From the NCBI RefSeq assembly GCF_017833415.1, contig NZ_JAFICC010000001.1, forward strand, positions 124,001 to 188,000: a stretch of 64,000 bases of DNA, given 5' to 3'. Shown here piece after piece: positions 17,200 to 26,718 of the stretch; the stretch's first letter is position 1; every line of letters starts with the position of its first letter. The DNA is from Flavobacterium sp. 1355 (lineage in GTDB: Bacteria; Bacteroidota; Bacteroidia; Flavobacteriales; Flavobacteriaceae). The notes beneath the pieces are model-generated. The model was not told where the DNA came from and made no database searches. It saw only the letters and a program-made list of their open reading frames with translations. The translations under genes and the position numbers were made by a program.

Positions 17200-17283
17200 G
17201 GTGCTAAGGTACTAAGTTTCTAAGATGCTAGAAACTACCGAATAAAAACCTTAGTCCCTTGGAACCTTAGCAACTTAGAACCT
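17200..17283. repeat. Dispersed 'CTTAG' repeat before argB
   Basis: Left part GGTGCTAAGGTACTAAGTTT and right part ACCTTAGCAACTTAGAACCT are roughly inverted and share words with 8290-8326 and 14874-14899. It ends directly at the argB start codon, so it must contribute the ribosome entry region. Confidence 0.6.
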
Positions 17284-17284
17284 C

Positions 17285-18061
17285 ATGAAAAAAGTTACCG
17301 TAATAAAAATTGGCGGAAATATAATCGATAATCCAGCAGAATTAGAACAATTCTTAACCGATTTTTCTAAAATCGAAGGATACAAAGTTTTAGTTCACGG
17401 TGGTGGAAAATCGGCTACTAAAATGGCGCAGAGTATTGGTTTGGTGCCTCAAATGATTGAAGGCCGCCGAATTACCGATGCTGCGATGCTTGATGTTGTA
17501 GTTATGATTTACGCCGGGCAAATTAATAAAGATATTGTAGCGCAATTGCAGGCAAAAGACAATAATTCAATGGGATTTTCAGGAGCGGACGGAAATTTGA
17601 TTCAGTCCACAAAAAGAAATCATCCCACAATCGATTATGGTTTTGTTGGCGACGTAAAACAAGTCAATACTAAATTATTAGCGACGTTATTAGAAACTGA
17701 TATTGTTCCCGTTTTCTGCGCTATTACACACGATAAAAATGGTCAGTTATTAAACACAAATGCTGATACTATTGCAAGCGAATTATCAATTGCATTGTCT
17801 GAAATTTTTGATGTTACATTGACATATTGTTTTGAAAAACAAGGCGTTTTGCAGGATTCAGAAGACGATTCATCTGTAATTACAGCAATAAACGAAGAAT
17901 TATACAACAAACTAAAAGCAGAAAAAGTAATCCATTCCGGTATGATTCCGAAGTTGGATAATTGCTTTAATAGTTTGTCAAGAGGTGTACAGAAAATCAA
18001 AATCGGGCATCATAAAATGCTCCAAAACCCAGATGTTCCACACACAACCATTACGTTATAA
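17285..18061 (+). CDS. argB: N-acylglutamate kinase
   Basis: A 258-residue amino-acid kinase phosphorylating N-acylglutamate. Motifs: VIKIGGNIID at the N-terminus, LVHGGGKSATKMA (glycine-rich loop), EGRRITDAAML, the NTNADTIASELSIAL phosphate-binding segment, and HSGMIPKLDNCF near the end. It lacks the N-terminal helix that mediates arginine inhibition in hexameric kinases, so feedback control may sit elsewhere; this is inference. Confidence 0.95.
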   Translation: MKKVTVIKIGGNIIDNPAELEQFLTDFSKIEGYKVLVHGGGKSATKMAQSIGLVPQMIEGRRITDAAMLDVVVMIYAGQINKDIVAQLQAKDNNSMGFSGADGNLIQSTKRNHPTIDYGFVGDVKQVNTKLLATLLETDIVPVFCAITHDKNGQLLNTNADTIASELSIALSEIFDVTLTYCFEKQGVLQDSEDDSSVITAINEELYNKLKAEKVIHSGMIPKLDNCFNSLSRGVQKIKIGHHKMLQNPDVPHTTITL

Positions 18062-18069
18062 AAGATGTA

Positions 18070-18142
18070 GCCACGAATTACATTAATTTTCACGAATTAT
18101 ATTTGAATAAAAAAATTAGTGTAAATTAGTGTAATTCGTGGC
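18070..18142. repeat. Long inverted repeat between argB and argE
   Basis: Arms GCCACGAATTACA (18070-18082) and TGTAATTCGTGGC (18130-18142) pair perfectly, and the inner part adds weaker pairing around ATTAATTTTCAC. It is followed by seven As, not Ts, so on the plus strand it is not a standard terminator. Confidence 0.75.
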
Positions 18143-18266
18143 AAAAAAATACAACTGCGCTAGCCATTTTAAATATTAATTTAAGAAATTTGCGCAAATT
18201 AAAAATGTCACAGATTTAATTAAAAACTTCGTGACTTCGAGCCTTTGTGGCAAAGAAACCATAACT

Positions 18267-19337
18267 ATGAAAAATATTGCAACGCTTACCCAGGAAGCAA
18301 TTAGTTTATTAAAAAGCCTAATCGAAACCCCTTCATTTTCAAGTGAAGAAGATCAAACGGCGCTTTTAATCGAGAATTGGTTCAATCAAAACGAAATTCC
18401 TTTTCAAAGAGAAAACAATAATGTGTGGGCTTTCAATAAATATTTCGACGAAAATAAACCAACACTTTTACTGAATTCACACCATGATACGGTAAAACCT
18501 AATCAGGCATATACCAACGATCCGTTTAAAGCAATTGAAAAAGACGGAAAATTATTCGGATTAGGAAGCAATGATGCCGGAGGATGTTTGGTTTCATTAT
18601 TAGCAACTTTTGTTCATTTTTATGAAAATCAAAACTTGTCACATAATTTAGTGATTGTGGCTTCCGCCGAAGAAGAAAGCAGTGGGAAAAATGGTTTAAA
18701 CAGCGTTTTAAAACATTTACCAGAGTTAGATTGCGCTATTGTTGGTGAACCGACATTAATGCAATTGGCTGTAGCTGAAAAAGGTTTACTGGTTCTTGAC
18801 GTAAAAGTAAAAGGAACTGCCAGTCATGCCGCGCATCAAAATGAGGATAATGCATTATACAAATCAATTCCTGTAATGGAATGGTTTAAAAACTATAAAT
18901 TCGACAAAATATCAGACGTTTTAGGTCCTGTAAAAATGACCGTAACGCAGATCAGCGCAGGAAAACAGCACAATGTAGTGCCATCAGAATGCGATTTGGT
19001 AGTCGATATTCGGGTAACCGATCGTTATTCTAATACAGAAATTTTGGAGGTTGTAAAAGCAAACGTAAATGCCGAAGTAACGCCACGATCAATGCATTTA
19101 AATGCATCGTCTATTCCAATTGCACACGGTTTAGTTCAGGCCGGTATCGCTTTAGGAAGAACGACTTACGGGTCTCCAACGCTTTCCGATCAATCTGTTT
19201 TGAACTGTCAGTCTTTAAAATTAGGACCAGGAGAAACATTGCGTTCGCATTCTGCCGACGAATTTATTTTTATAAATGAAATTGAAGAAGGAGTCGATTT
19301 GTATATTAAAATACTAAACGATTTCTTTAAATTATAA
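18267..19337 (+). CDS. argE: N-acyl-ornithine/citrulline deacylase, M20 family
   Basis: A 356-residue M20 metallopeptidase-fold deacylase. The ATG at 18267 is chosen over a frame start at 18231, which lies in repeat-like spacer. Metal-binding motifs are LLNSHHDTVKPN, GLGSNDAGGC, ASAEEESSGKNGL (catalytic Glu pair) and GEPT; the dimerisation insert with TASHAAHQNEDNA is present. With ArgF' making N-acylcitrulline, the enzyme probably removes the acyl group from that product. It follows argB and precedes argH. Confidence 0.93.
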   Translation: MKNIATLTQEAISLLKSLIETPSFSSEEDQTALLIENWFNQNEIPFQRENNNVWAFNKYFDENKPTLLLNSHHDTVKPNQAYTNDPFKAIEKDGKLFGLGSNDAGGCLVSLLATFVHFYENQNLSHNLVIVASAEEESSGKNGLNSVLKHLPELDCAIVGEPTLMQLAVAEKGLLVLDVKVKGTASHAAHQNEDNALYKSIPVMEWFKNYKFDKISDVLGPVKMTVTQISAGKQHNVVPSECDLVVDIRVTDRYSNTEILEVVKANVNAEVTPRSMHLNASSIPIAHGLVQAGIALGRTTYGSPTLSDQSVLNCQSLKLGPGETLRSHSADEFIFINEIEEGVDLYIKILNDFFKL

Positions 19338-19348
19338 ATATCGAAGTC

Positions 19349-19381
19349 AAACCTAACAGGTTTTCAAAACCTGTTAGGTTT
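19349..19381. repeat. Palindromic repeat CCTAACAGGTTTT / AAAACCTGTTAGG, copy 2
   Basis: Arms of 16 bases (19349-19364 and 19366-19381) pair perfectly around one base. The core differs from 13401-13427 only at the centre. It ends 25 bases before the chosen argH start. Confidence 0.8.
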
Positions 19382-19405
19382 CTTCCGAAATATAAAATGC
19401 TACCT

Positions 19406-20686
19406 ATGAAACTTTGGGAAAAAGGAACACCAACAGACAAGCAAATCGAACATTTCACCGTTGGAAACGACCGTGAATTAGATTTAGTTCTCGCAAAATA
19501 CGATGCATTAGGATCAATTGCTCACGCCAAAATGCTGGGACAAATTGGTTTATTGACAGAAGAGGAAACCACTTCTTTGGTTGATGCCCTAAACGATATC
19601 ATTGCAGATATTGTCGTTGGAGATTTCGAAATCGAAGACAGTTTCGAAGATGTTCATTCTAAAATAGAATATCTATTAACCGAAAAACTCGGTGATGCAG
19701 GAAAGAAAATCCACACCGCACGTTCTCGTAACGATCAGGTTTTGGTAGATGTTCACTTGTATTTAAAAGACGAATTAAAAGCGATAAAAGAACAAGTAAA
19801 AACACTTTTTGATTTGTTAATGGAATCGGCAGAAAAACATCAAAATGTATTGTTGCCAGGTTACACGCATTTACAAATCGCGATGCCATCGTCATTTGGA
19901 ATGTGGTTTTCTGCTTACGCTGAAAGTTTAATTGACGACGTTACAATGTTAAACGCAGCTTCAAAAGTGGTGGATCAAAATCCGTTAGGTTCTGCAGCAG
20001 GTTACGGAAGTTCATTTCCAATCAACAGAACTTTTACGACTAAAGAATTAGGTTTTGAAACCTTAAAATATAATGCGGTTGCGGCCCAAATGAGCCGCGG
20101 GAAAGCAGAAAAAACAGTTGCTTTTGCCATGACCAGTGTTGCGGGAACGTTGTCTAAATTTGCAATGGACGTTTGTTTGTATATGAGCCAGAATTTTGAT
20201 TTTATTGGTTTGCCTGCACACCTTACAACAGGTTCGAGCATTATGCCACACAAGAAAAACCCTGATGTTTTTGAATTAATCAGAGGAAAATGCAATAAGA
20301 TTCAGGCACTTCCTTACGAAATCACTTTAATCACCAATAATCTGCCAAGCGGTTATCACAGAGATTTGCAGCTTTTAAAAGAAGGTTTGTTTCCGGCAAT
20401 TCAAAACTTAAAAGCGTGTCTGGATATTGCGATTTTCTCTGTAAAAGACATTACAGTAAAAGACAATATTTTAAAAGATAAAAAATACGACTACCTTTTT
20501 ACGGTTGATACCTTAAACGAAATGGTGGTGGCCGGAATACCGTTTAGAGATGCTTACAAAGCCGTTGCCGAACAATTGGAAGCAGGAACATACCAATCTC
20601 CAAAAGAAACAAAACATACACACGAAGGAAGTATTAATAATTTGTGCTTAGAAAATATTAGAGATAAAATGAAAGCAGCTTTTTAA
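19406..20686 (+). CDS. argH: Argininosuccinate lyase
   Basis: A 426-residue fumarase/aspartase-type lyase splitting argininosuccinate into arginine and fumarate, the last step. Motifs: FTVGNDRELD, EDVHSKIEYLL, HTARSRNDQV, the TGxxSQ-like LPGYTHLQIA, and the superfamily signature GSSIMPHKKNPD. The ATG at 19406 (MKLWEKGTP) is preferred; one at 19397 would add three residues and cannot be excluded. It ends the cluster, with a strong terminator 18 bases later. Confidence 0.96.
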   Translation: MKLWEKGTPTDKQIEHFTVGNDRELDLVLAKYDALGSIAHAKMLGQIGLLTEEETTSLVDALNDIIADIVVGDFEIEDSFEDVHSKIEYLLTEKLGDAGKKIHTARSRNDQVLVDVHLYLKDELKAIKEQVKTLFDLLMESAEKHQNVLLPGYTHLQIAMPSSFGMWFSAYAESLIDDVTMLNAASKVVDQNPLGSAAGYGSSFPINRTFTTKELGFETLKYNAVAAQMSRGKAEKTVAFAMTSVAGTLSKFAMDVCLYMSQNFDFIGLPAHLTTGSSIMPHKKNPDVFELIRGKCNKIQALPYEITLITNNLPSGYHRDLQLLKEGLFPAIQNLKACLDIAIFSVKDITVKDNILKDKKYDYLFTVDTLNEMVVAGIPFRDAYKAVAEQLEAGTYQSPKETKHTHEGSINNLCLENIRDKMKAAF

Positions 20687-20704
20687 GTTTTGTTTTTAAA
20701 AACT

Positions 20705-20740
20705 AAAAACCGATTTGTATAAATTACAAATCGGTTTTTT
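20705..20740 (+). terminator. Rho-independent terminator of the arginine cluster
   Basis: Arms AAAAACCGATTTGTA (20705-20719) and TACAAATCGGTTTTT (20725-20739) with a 5-base loop and a T-run. It separates argH from the membrane-protein pair. Confidence 0.88.
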
Positions 20741-20787
20741 ATTTTAAATAATTTTATCAAATTTAAGAAAGCTCAGCCTAATTTATA

Positions 20788-20795
20788 TACATTTG
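20788..20795 (+). promoter_or_regulatory. Promoter -7 box of the DUF2157-like pair
   Basis: TACATTTG, an exact TAnnTTTG box, 25 bases before the ATG at 20821. The -33 element is not obvious. Confidence 0.45.
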
Positions 20796-20820
20796 AAAAT
20801 AGTTAACCTAAATTTAGAAG

Positions 20821-21816
20821 ATGACAGGATTTGAAAAACAGACTACTCAAAAACTTTTCGAGAAAAATTTTATTACAGAAGAACAATTCAGTCAGATAAA
20901 GAACTATCGCAATTTGGGTGTTTTTTCCCTTAACGCGGAGTTAAAAATGTTTTTGTATTTGTCAGTATTACTTTTCACATCCGGTATCGGAATTTTGATT
21001 TATGAAAATATTGATACTATTGGTCACGTTGCAATTTTGTCTTTATTGCTAATTGTTACTATCGCTTGCTTTTACTTCTGTTTTAAAAATTCAGTTGGAT
21101 TCAGAAAATCAGAAACTACCTTTGAAAGCCCTGTTTTAGAATATCTTGTACTTCTTGCCAACATCCTAACCTGCATATTTATAGGGTATCTGCAATTTCA
21201 ATACAAGCCTTTTGGTACCCATTATGGTTTAGCAACATTAATACCTACAATTGTTAGCTTTATTTGTGCTTATTATTTTGATAATAAAAGTGTCCTGACA
21301 ATTGCAATTACTGGTTTGGCAGCTTATGTTGGATTGTCTGTAACACCTCAGGATGTATTTAATAATGATTTATATCTCAATCAAAGTCTAAGTTTCTCGG
21401 CAATAATGCTTGGGGTTTTGTTGATTTTATGGACATTTTATAGCGATAAAATAGCGCTTAAAACACATTTTAAATTAATCTATCTGACATTTTCGCTTCA
21501 TATAATAAGCATAGCTTCCATCACAAATATGGTAAACGAATACGATGGATTCTGGCTACTTTTCTCAGCTATCCTTGCTGGATCCTGCTATTATTTTTAT
21601 AAAGCTAGCTATGGGCTTAAGGCTATTTCATTATATGTTTTTATGATTCTTTATGCCTATATAGGGATTAATATTTTCCTTTTTAGAATTTTTGAGGATA
21701 TTGACTTTCAGGATATTTGGATGTTATTTGTTCTTGCCATACCAGGATATTTCATTGGCTCGATTGTCTTGTTCATAAAATTAATTAAGAACTTTAATAA
21801 AGAAACTGCAGAATGA
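20821..21816 (+). CDS. DUF2157-like integral membrane protein
   Basis: A 331-residue protein with a short cytoplasmic N-terminus (FITEEQFSQIKNY, the DUF2157-type helix) followed by about nine hydrophobic segments from residue 42 on. DUF2157 proteins are inner-membrane proteins of unknown function. Its stop overlaps the next start by four bases (ATGA at 21813), so the two are translationally coupled and probably form a complex or share a task. Confidence 0.8.
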   Translation: MTGFEKQTTQKLFEKNFITEEQFSQIKNYRNLGVFSLNAELKMFLYLSVLLFTSGIGILIYENIDTIGHVAILSLLLIVTIACFYFCFKNSVGFRKSETTFESPVLEYLVLLANILTCIFIGYLQFQYKPFGTHYGLATLIPTIVSFICAYYFDNKSVLTIAITGLAAYVGLSVTPQDVFNNDLYLNQSLSFSAIMLGVLLILWTFYSDKIALKTHFKLIYLTFSLHIISIASITNMVNEYDGFWLLFSAILAGSCYYFYKASYGLKAISLYVFMILYAYIGINIFLFRIFEDIDFQDIWMLFVLAIPGYFIGSIVLFIKLIKNFNKETAE

Positions 21817-22982
21817 TAGTATTTGATAGAAATAAATTGCAAAATTCTGTTTTGACAGAAGAAGCAGATTCCTTAAAAAATGCAGGCTTTATCGGTAAGG
21901 AACAACTTGACTTTATTAAAAAAGAACTTCCTGTACTTAATAGTCATAAAAATATCCTTGTTAGAATAGGATTCTTTTTACTGGGGTCATTTCTGTATTC
22001 TTCAATATGTAGTGCAATATCGCTTTTGGGACTTTCGGCAATAGACAGAACCTGGGAAATTTTTCCTTTTGTGTTCGGTATAATTGGTATTGCAGGGTCT
22101 GAATTTTTAGCAAAAAAGGATTATTATAATCACGGATTAGATGATGCATTTATTTTGGGAACAATATTAAATTTTGGTGCTGCTGTTACAATCACTACAG
22201 ATTTTCACTATGTGCTTCCGGTTAGCATTGTTGTTGCAATTATATCACTAATAATGTTTTTGCGTTACATACACTTATTATCGGCATTACTCTTTTATTT
22301 AGCATTAACTATAACACTTGGATATGCAATATTTGAATATCTTGAAGCTGGCCAGGCGATTTTGCCATTCTTTATGATGTTTTATGGTGCAGGAACTTAT
22401 TTTTTATGTAAAAAATTGAATAATGATCTAATAGAATCATATTATTCCAATGGAATTCGTTTGATACAAAGTGTTAGTTTAATATTGTTTTATTTGTCTG
22501 GAAATTATTTTATAGTAAGAGAATTTTCTGCAAGTTTATTAAATACGTATTATGAAATAAGTCCTGAAATTCCATTTGCATTCTTCTTTTGGGCGTTTAC
22601 TTTTATTGTGCCGGTCTGCTATTTTCTGTATTCATTAAAAAGCAAAAACAGAATTATGCTCTGGATTAGTTTTCTGGCAATAGGTTTTTCATTTTACAGT
22701 TTTAGATATTATCACTCAGTTTTGCCAATTGAAGCAGCATTAACACTGGGAGGACTAATCTTGTTTGGGATTTCATTCTTTTTTATAAGAAAACTTAAAG
22801 CAAAAGAAAGCGGACTAACATTTAAACCAGATAAAATATCTAATTCAAATACATTTTTAAATGCCGAGGCTTTAATAATTGCTTCAACATTTGGAATGAA
22901 ACCTGAAGTAAAAGTGCCTGACTCGCCAATGGAATTTGGTGATGGAGGTTTTAGTGGAGGTGGATCTGGTGGAACATTTTAA
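21813..22982 (+). CDS. DUF2157/DUF4401-like membrane protein with Gly-rich tail
   Basis: A 389-residue partner of the preceding gene, again with an N-terminal soluble helix (GFIGKEQLDFIKKEL) and about ten transmembrane segments. It ends in a glycine-rich tail (GDGGFSGGGSGGTF), the kind seen at the end of TPM-domain and related membrane proteins. The pairing of a shorter and a longer member in one operon is typical for DUF2157/DUF4401 genes. Function unknown. Confidence 0.78.
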   Translation: MIVFDRNKLQNSVLTEEADSLKNAGFIGKEQLDFIKKELPVLNSHKNILVRIGFFLLGSFLYSSICSAISLLGLSAIDRTWEIFPFVFGIIGIAGSEFLAKKDYYNHGLDDAFILGTILNFGAAVTITTDFHYVLPVSIVVAIISLIMFLRYIHLLSALLFYLALTITLGYAIFEYLEAGQAILPFFMMFYGAGTYFLCKKLNNDLIESYYSNGIRLIQSVSLILFYLSGNYFIVREFSASLLNTYYEISPEIPFAFFFWAFTFIVPVCYFLYSLKSKNRIMLWISFLAIGFSFYSFRYYHSVLPIEAALTLGGLILFGISFFFIRKLKAKESGLTFKPDKISNSNTFLNAEALIIASTFGMKPEVKVPDSPMEFGDGGFSGGGSGGTF

Positions 22983-23010
22983 ATAGAAACATTTATTGCA
23001 ATAGATAAAA

Positions 23011-23041
23011 CAAAACCCTGAGCTTTTAGTTCAGGGTTTTG
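23011..23041. terminator. Bidirectional terminator
   Basis: Arms CAAAACCCTGA (23011-23021) and TCAGGGTTTTG (23031-23041) between the membrane-protein pair and convergent ytxJ. Confidence 0.8.
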
Positions 23042-23067
23042 TTTTTGCGATTTGCGATTTGTTAAGT

Positions 23068-23457
23068 TTATATCTTACTTTTTAGCGCTTCTGCATCGAT
23101 ATCACTATGAGAAACATCATAAACAGCTTTACCGTTTTTAATCAATATTAATTGAGGTGATTCATGATATACATTAAAACGCTTTGCAATTTCGTTTGAC
23201 ACATCACGATGTTCAATTAAATCTAAAAAGAAAGCATCTACAGTTTCATCTAAATCATATTGTCTTTCAAATTGTTTTAAAGCCATTCGGCTGATGCTGC
23301 ACCTGGTGCTATGCTTAAAAATTACAATAGGCTTAACATTTGAAATGGTTTGTATATCATCTAACTGTGCTAAATTTGTAAGAGGAATCCAATTTAAATT
23401 ACTTTTTTTGGAATCCGAATTGTCTGAATTTCCGAACATTGAATTAAAAAAACTCAT
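23068..23457 (-). CDS. ytxJ: Bacillithiol-system monothiol protein YtxJ
   Basis: A 129-residue thioredoxin-fold protein with the active-site segment KHSTRCSISR, where a single Cys replaces CxxC, as in YtxJ/BrxC bacilliredoxins. It is expected to remove bacillithiol from oxidised proteins. The start at 23457 (MSFFNSMFGN) is chosen over one at 23487 because it matches the usual short N-terminus. It implies that the organism makes bacillithiol, as many Bacteroidetes do; no bsh genes are in the window. It is a single gene divergent from clpB. Confidence 0.9.
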   Translation of the reverse strand: MSFFNSMFGNSDNSDSKKSNLNWIPLTNLAQLDDIQTISNVKPIVIFKHSTRCSISRMALKQFERQYDLDETVDAFFLDLIEHRDVSNEIAKRFNVYHESPQLILIKNGKAVYDVSHSDIDAEALKSKI

Positions 23458-23661
23458 ATTTTGACTGTATTTATGACTTTTTGACATTTAAAACCAATTT
23501 AAATCAAGTTTTTTATGTCACTTTGTCTGTATTTTTACTATGGAATATAATTTGAATATGTAGCAAAGTTATATCATTTAAAATTAAATTTTGCCCCAAT
23601 AAAATCAAATTTTAATGATATCACATATTTATAATTAAAAAACAAACCAAATCTTGCAGAT

Positions 23662-26262
23662 ATGAATATTAATAAATTTACAACTAAATCTCAGGAAGCC
23701 ATTCAGCTATCACAACAGCTGGCTCAGCGATATGGCCAACAACAAATAGAAAACGAACACATTTTTAAAGCAATTTTTGAGGTTGATGAAAACGTAGCAC
23801 CTTTCATCTTAAAAAAACTGAATGTAAATGTGCCTTTGTTTTTACAAATATTAGATTCAACGATTCAAAGCTTTCCAAAGGTATCTGGAGGTGAAATTTT
23901 GCTTTCGAGAGATGCAAATAAAGCGTTGAACGAAGCAGAGATTATTGCCCAAAAAATGAACGACGAATATGTTTCGATCGAACATCTGATTTTGGCCATT
24001 TTTGATTCAAAAAGCAGAGTCGCACAAATCTTAAAAGATCAGGGTGTTACCGGAAAAGCATTAAAAGCTACTATCGAAGAACTCAGAAAAGGAGAAAGGG
24101 TAACTTCGGCTTCAGCAGAAGAAACGTATAATGCATTAAATAAATACGCTAAAAACCTGAACGAATTAGCGCGTACCGGTAAATTGGATCCTGTGATTGG
24201 TCGTGACGAAGAAATTCGTCGTGTATTACAAATCCTGACTCGAAGAACAAAAAATAATCCGATGCTTGTTGGTGAGCCAGGAGTTGGTAAAACGGCTATT
24301 GCCGAAGGTTTAGCGCACAGAATCGTAGATGGAGATGTACCTGAAAACCTTAAGGATAAAATCGTTTTCTCTTTGGATATGGGAGCATTAATTGCCGGTG
24401 CAAAATACAAAGGAGAATTTGAGGAAAGATTAAAATCTGTGGTAAAAGAGGTTACTGCAGCCGAAGGAGATATTGTTTTGTTTATTGATGAAATTCATAC
24501 ACTTGTTGGTGCAGGTGGAGGTGAAGGCGCTATGGATGCTGCCAATATCTTAAAACCAGCTTTGGCTCGTGGAGAATTGAGAGCAATTGGAGCAACAACA
24601 TTAGACGAATATCAAAAATATTTTGAGAAAGATAAAGCACTGGAAAGACGCTTTCAAAAGGTTTTAATCGATGAACCGGATACAGAAAGTGCCATTTCGA
24701 TTTTGCGTGGTATTAAGGAAAAATATGAAACACATCATAAAGTTCAGATTAAAGATGAGGCAATTATTGCTGCTGTAGAACTTTCTCAACGCTATATTAC
24801 AAATCGTTTTTTACCAGATAAAGCCATTGATTTAATGGACGAAGCGGCTTCTAAATTACGTATGGAAATCAATTCAAAACCAGAAGAATTAGATGTTTTG
24901 GATCGTAAAATCATGCAGTTGGAAATTGAGATCGAAGCCATTAAACGCGAAAAAGAGGAGAATAAGCTTAAAATCCTGAGAATGGATCTGGCTAATCTAA
25001 AAGAGGAACGAAATGAAATCTTCACAAAATGGAAAACAGAAAAAGATGTTGTAGATGGTGTCCAGGCTGTAAAGTTAGAAATTGAAGATTTTAAACACGA
25101 GGCCGAGCGTGCAGAACGTGACGGTGACTATGGAAAAGTAGCCGAAATTCGTTACGGAAAAATCAAAGAAGCGCAAGAGCGTCTGGATATTCTGTTGAAG
25201 CAATTGCAGGAATATCAATCTGGAAATTCCTTAATTAAAGAGGAAGTTACCCGTGAAGATATTGCTGAAGTTGTAGCAAAATGGACAGGGATTCCGGTAA
25301 TGAAAATGCTTCAGACAGAAAGAGAAAAGCTTTTACATCTTGAAGACGAACTGCACAAACGTGTAGTAGGGCAGGAAGAGGCTATCGAAGCTGTAAGTGA
25401 TGCTGTTCGCAGAAGCCGTGCAGGTTTGCAGGATATGAAGAAGCCTGTTGGGACATTTTTATTTTTAGGAACAACAGGAGTTGGTAAAACAGAATTAGCA
25501 AAAGCGCTGGCAGAATATCTTTTTGATGATGAAAATGCCATGACCCGTATCGACATGAGTGAGTATCAGGAACGCCACAGTGTGAGCCGTTTGGTTGGTG
25601 CGCCTCCGGGATATGTTGGTTATGATGAGGGAGGACAATTGACAGAAGCGGTGCGCAGAAAACCTTACTCAGTTATTTTATTAGATGAGATTGAAAAAGC
25701 GCATCCGGATACGTTCAATATTTTATTGCAGGTTTTAGATGAAGGCCGATTGACAGATAACAAAGGGCGTTTAGCCGATTTTAAAAACACAATTATAATT
25801 ATGACATCCAACATGGGAAGTCATATTATACAGGAAAAATTCGATAATCTCAAAGGAAGCATTGAAGCTGCAACCGAGGCTGCAAAAGTCGAAGTTTTAG
25901 GTTTACTGAAACAAACAGTTCGTCCCGAATTTATTAACCGTATAGATGAGATCGTATTGTTTACCCCGCTTACGGTCGAAAATATTTCAAGAATTGTCAG
26001 CTTACAGCTTAAAAGTGTTACCAAAATGCTGGCTTTGCAAGGCATTACGATGGATGCAACACCAGAAGCGATTGCCTACCTTTCTGAAAAAGGATATGAT
26101 AGTCAGTTTGGAGCAAGACCAGTAAAACGTGTTATCCAGAGAGAGGTATTGAATCAATTGTCAAAAGAGATTTTGGCAAACAATATTACAACAGACAGCA
26201 TCATTCTTATTGATGCTTTTGATGGAAATTTAGTCTTTAGAAATCAAACACATAAAGATTAA
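23662..26262 (+). CDS. clpB: Disaggregase ClpB
   Basis: A full-length 866-residue Hsp100 chaperone that pulls polypeptides from aggregates with DnaK. In order: Clp N-domain (1-145), first AAA+ module with Walker A GEPGVGKT and Walker [10 protein letters not shown], a coiled-coil middle domain (about 400-530, [20 protein letters not shown]), and second AAA+ module with Walker A GTTGVGKT and [13 protein letters not shown]. The middle domain separates it from ClpA and ClpC. It is monocistronic with a terminator at 26301-26330. I see no CIRCE-like element upstream. Confidence 0.98.
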   Translation: MNINKFTTKSQEAIQLSQQLAQRYGQQQIENEHIFKAIFEVDENVAPFILKKLNVNVPLFLQILDSTIQSFPKVSGGEILLSRDANKALNEAEIIAQKMNDEYVSIEHLILAIFDSKSRVAQILKDQGVTGKALKATIEELRKGERVTSASAEETYNALNKYAKNLNELARTGKLDPVIGRDEEIRRVLQILTRRTKNNPMLVGEPGVGKTAIAEGLAHRIVDGDVPENLKDKIVFSLDMGALIAGAKYKGEFEERLKSVVKEVTAAEGDIVLFIDEIHTLVGAGGGEGAMDAANILKPALARGELRAIGATTLDEYQKYFEKDKALERRFQKVLIDEPDTESAISILRGIKEKYETHHKVQIKDEAIIAAVELSQRYITNRFLPDKAIDLMDEAASKLRMEINSKPEELDVLDRKIMQLEIEIEAIKREKEENKLKILRMDLANLKEERNEIFTKWKTEKDVVDGVQAVKLEIEDFKHEAERAERDGDYGKVAEIRYGKIKEAQERLDILLKQLQEYQSGNSLIKEEVTREDIAEVVAKWTGIPVMKMLQTEREKLLHLEDELHKRVVGQEEAIEAVSDAVRRSRAGLQDMKKPVGTFLFLGTTGVGKTELAKALAEYLFDDENAMTRIDMSEYQERHSVSRLVGAPPGYVGYDEGGQLTEAVRRKPYSVILLDEIEKAHPDTFNILLQVLDEGRLTDNKGRLADFKNTIIIMTSNMGSHIIQEKFDNLKGSIEAATEAAKVEVLGLLKQTVRPEFINRIDEIVLFTPLTVENISRIVSLQLKSVTKMLALQGITMDATPEAIAYLSEKGYDSQFGARPVKRVIQREVLNQLSKEILANNITTDSIILIDAFDGNLVFRNQTHKD

Positions 26263-26300
26263 TAATTTATTTGTTTAGTTGATTAATTATTAATTGAGAA

Positions 26301-26330
26301 AACATCAGTCGCAAGACTGGTGTTTTTTTT
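26301..26330 (+). terminator. Rho-independent terminator of clpB
   Basis: Arms AACATCAGTC (26301-26310) and GACTGGTGTT (26315-26324) pair with one G-U and run into Ts to 26330. Confidence 0.85.
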
Positions 26331-26436
26331 ATTTATAAAGTTTAAATCAGTGAATCATGAAACTTTTTGTAAAATTATTATAACTGATATTTTGTTTGAA
26401 GTTGTGAAATTTACGTAAACATAAAACAAAAACATC

Positions 26437-26559
26437 ATGAACAACATTTTTAGAGGATTAATAGCTGGCTATGGAGCCAAAAAATTAGGCGGAGGATGCT
26501 TCGGAACTATTTTAGTATTTATAATTATCTGGGTACTATTAGGTCAGTGCAGTCACTAA
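26437..26559 (+). CDS. Small membrane protein, 40 residues
   Basis: ATG at 26437, TAA at 26557-26559. The first half is MNNIFRGLIAGYGAKKLGGG and the second half a single hydrophobic segment CFGTILVFIIIWVLLG with a short QCSH tail. The layout (short amphipathic Gly-rich start, one membrane helix) is that of small bacterial membrane peptides. It lies alone between the clpB terminator and the DUF808 gene. No function can be read. Confidence 0.6.
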   Translation: MNNIFRGLIAGYGAKKLGGGCFGTILVFIIIWVLLGQCSH

Positions 26560-26718
26560 AATAAAAGATTTAGAAGCAGTAAAGTATTCAATTTTGGGAT
26601 TATTTTTTAGAAAGAATTTGACCAAAATGTATTAGCTTCGCATCAAAATTAATAATTATACGCAGAAAATAAATGGTACTTATTACCAAGTGTTTAGGCG
26701 TATTTAAAAATAAGGTAA

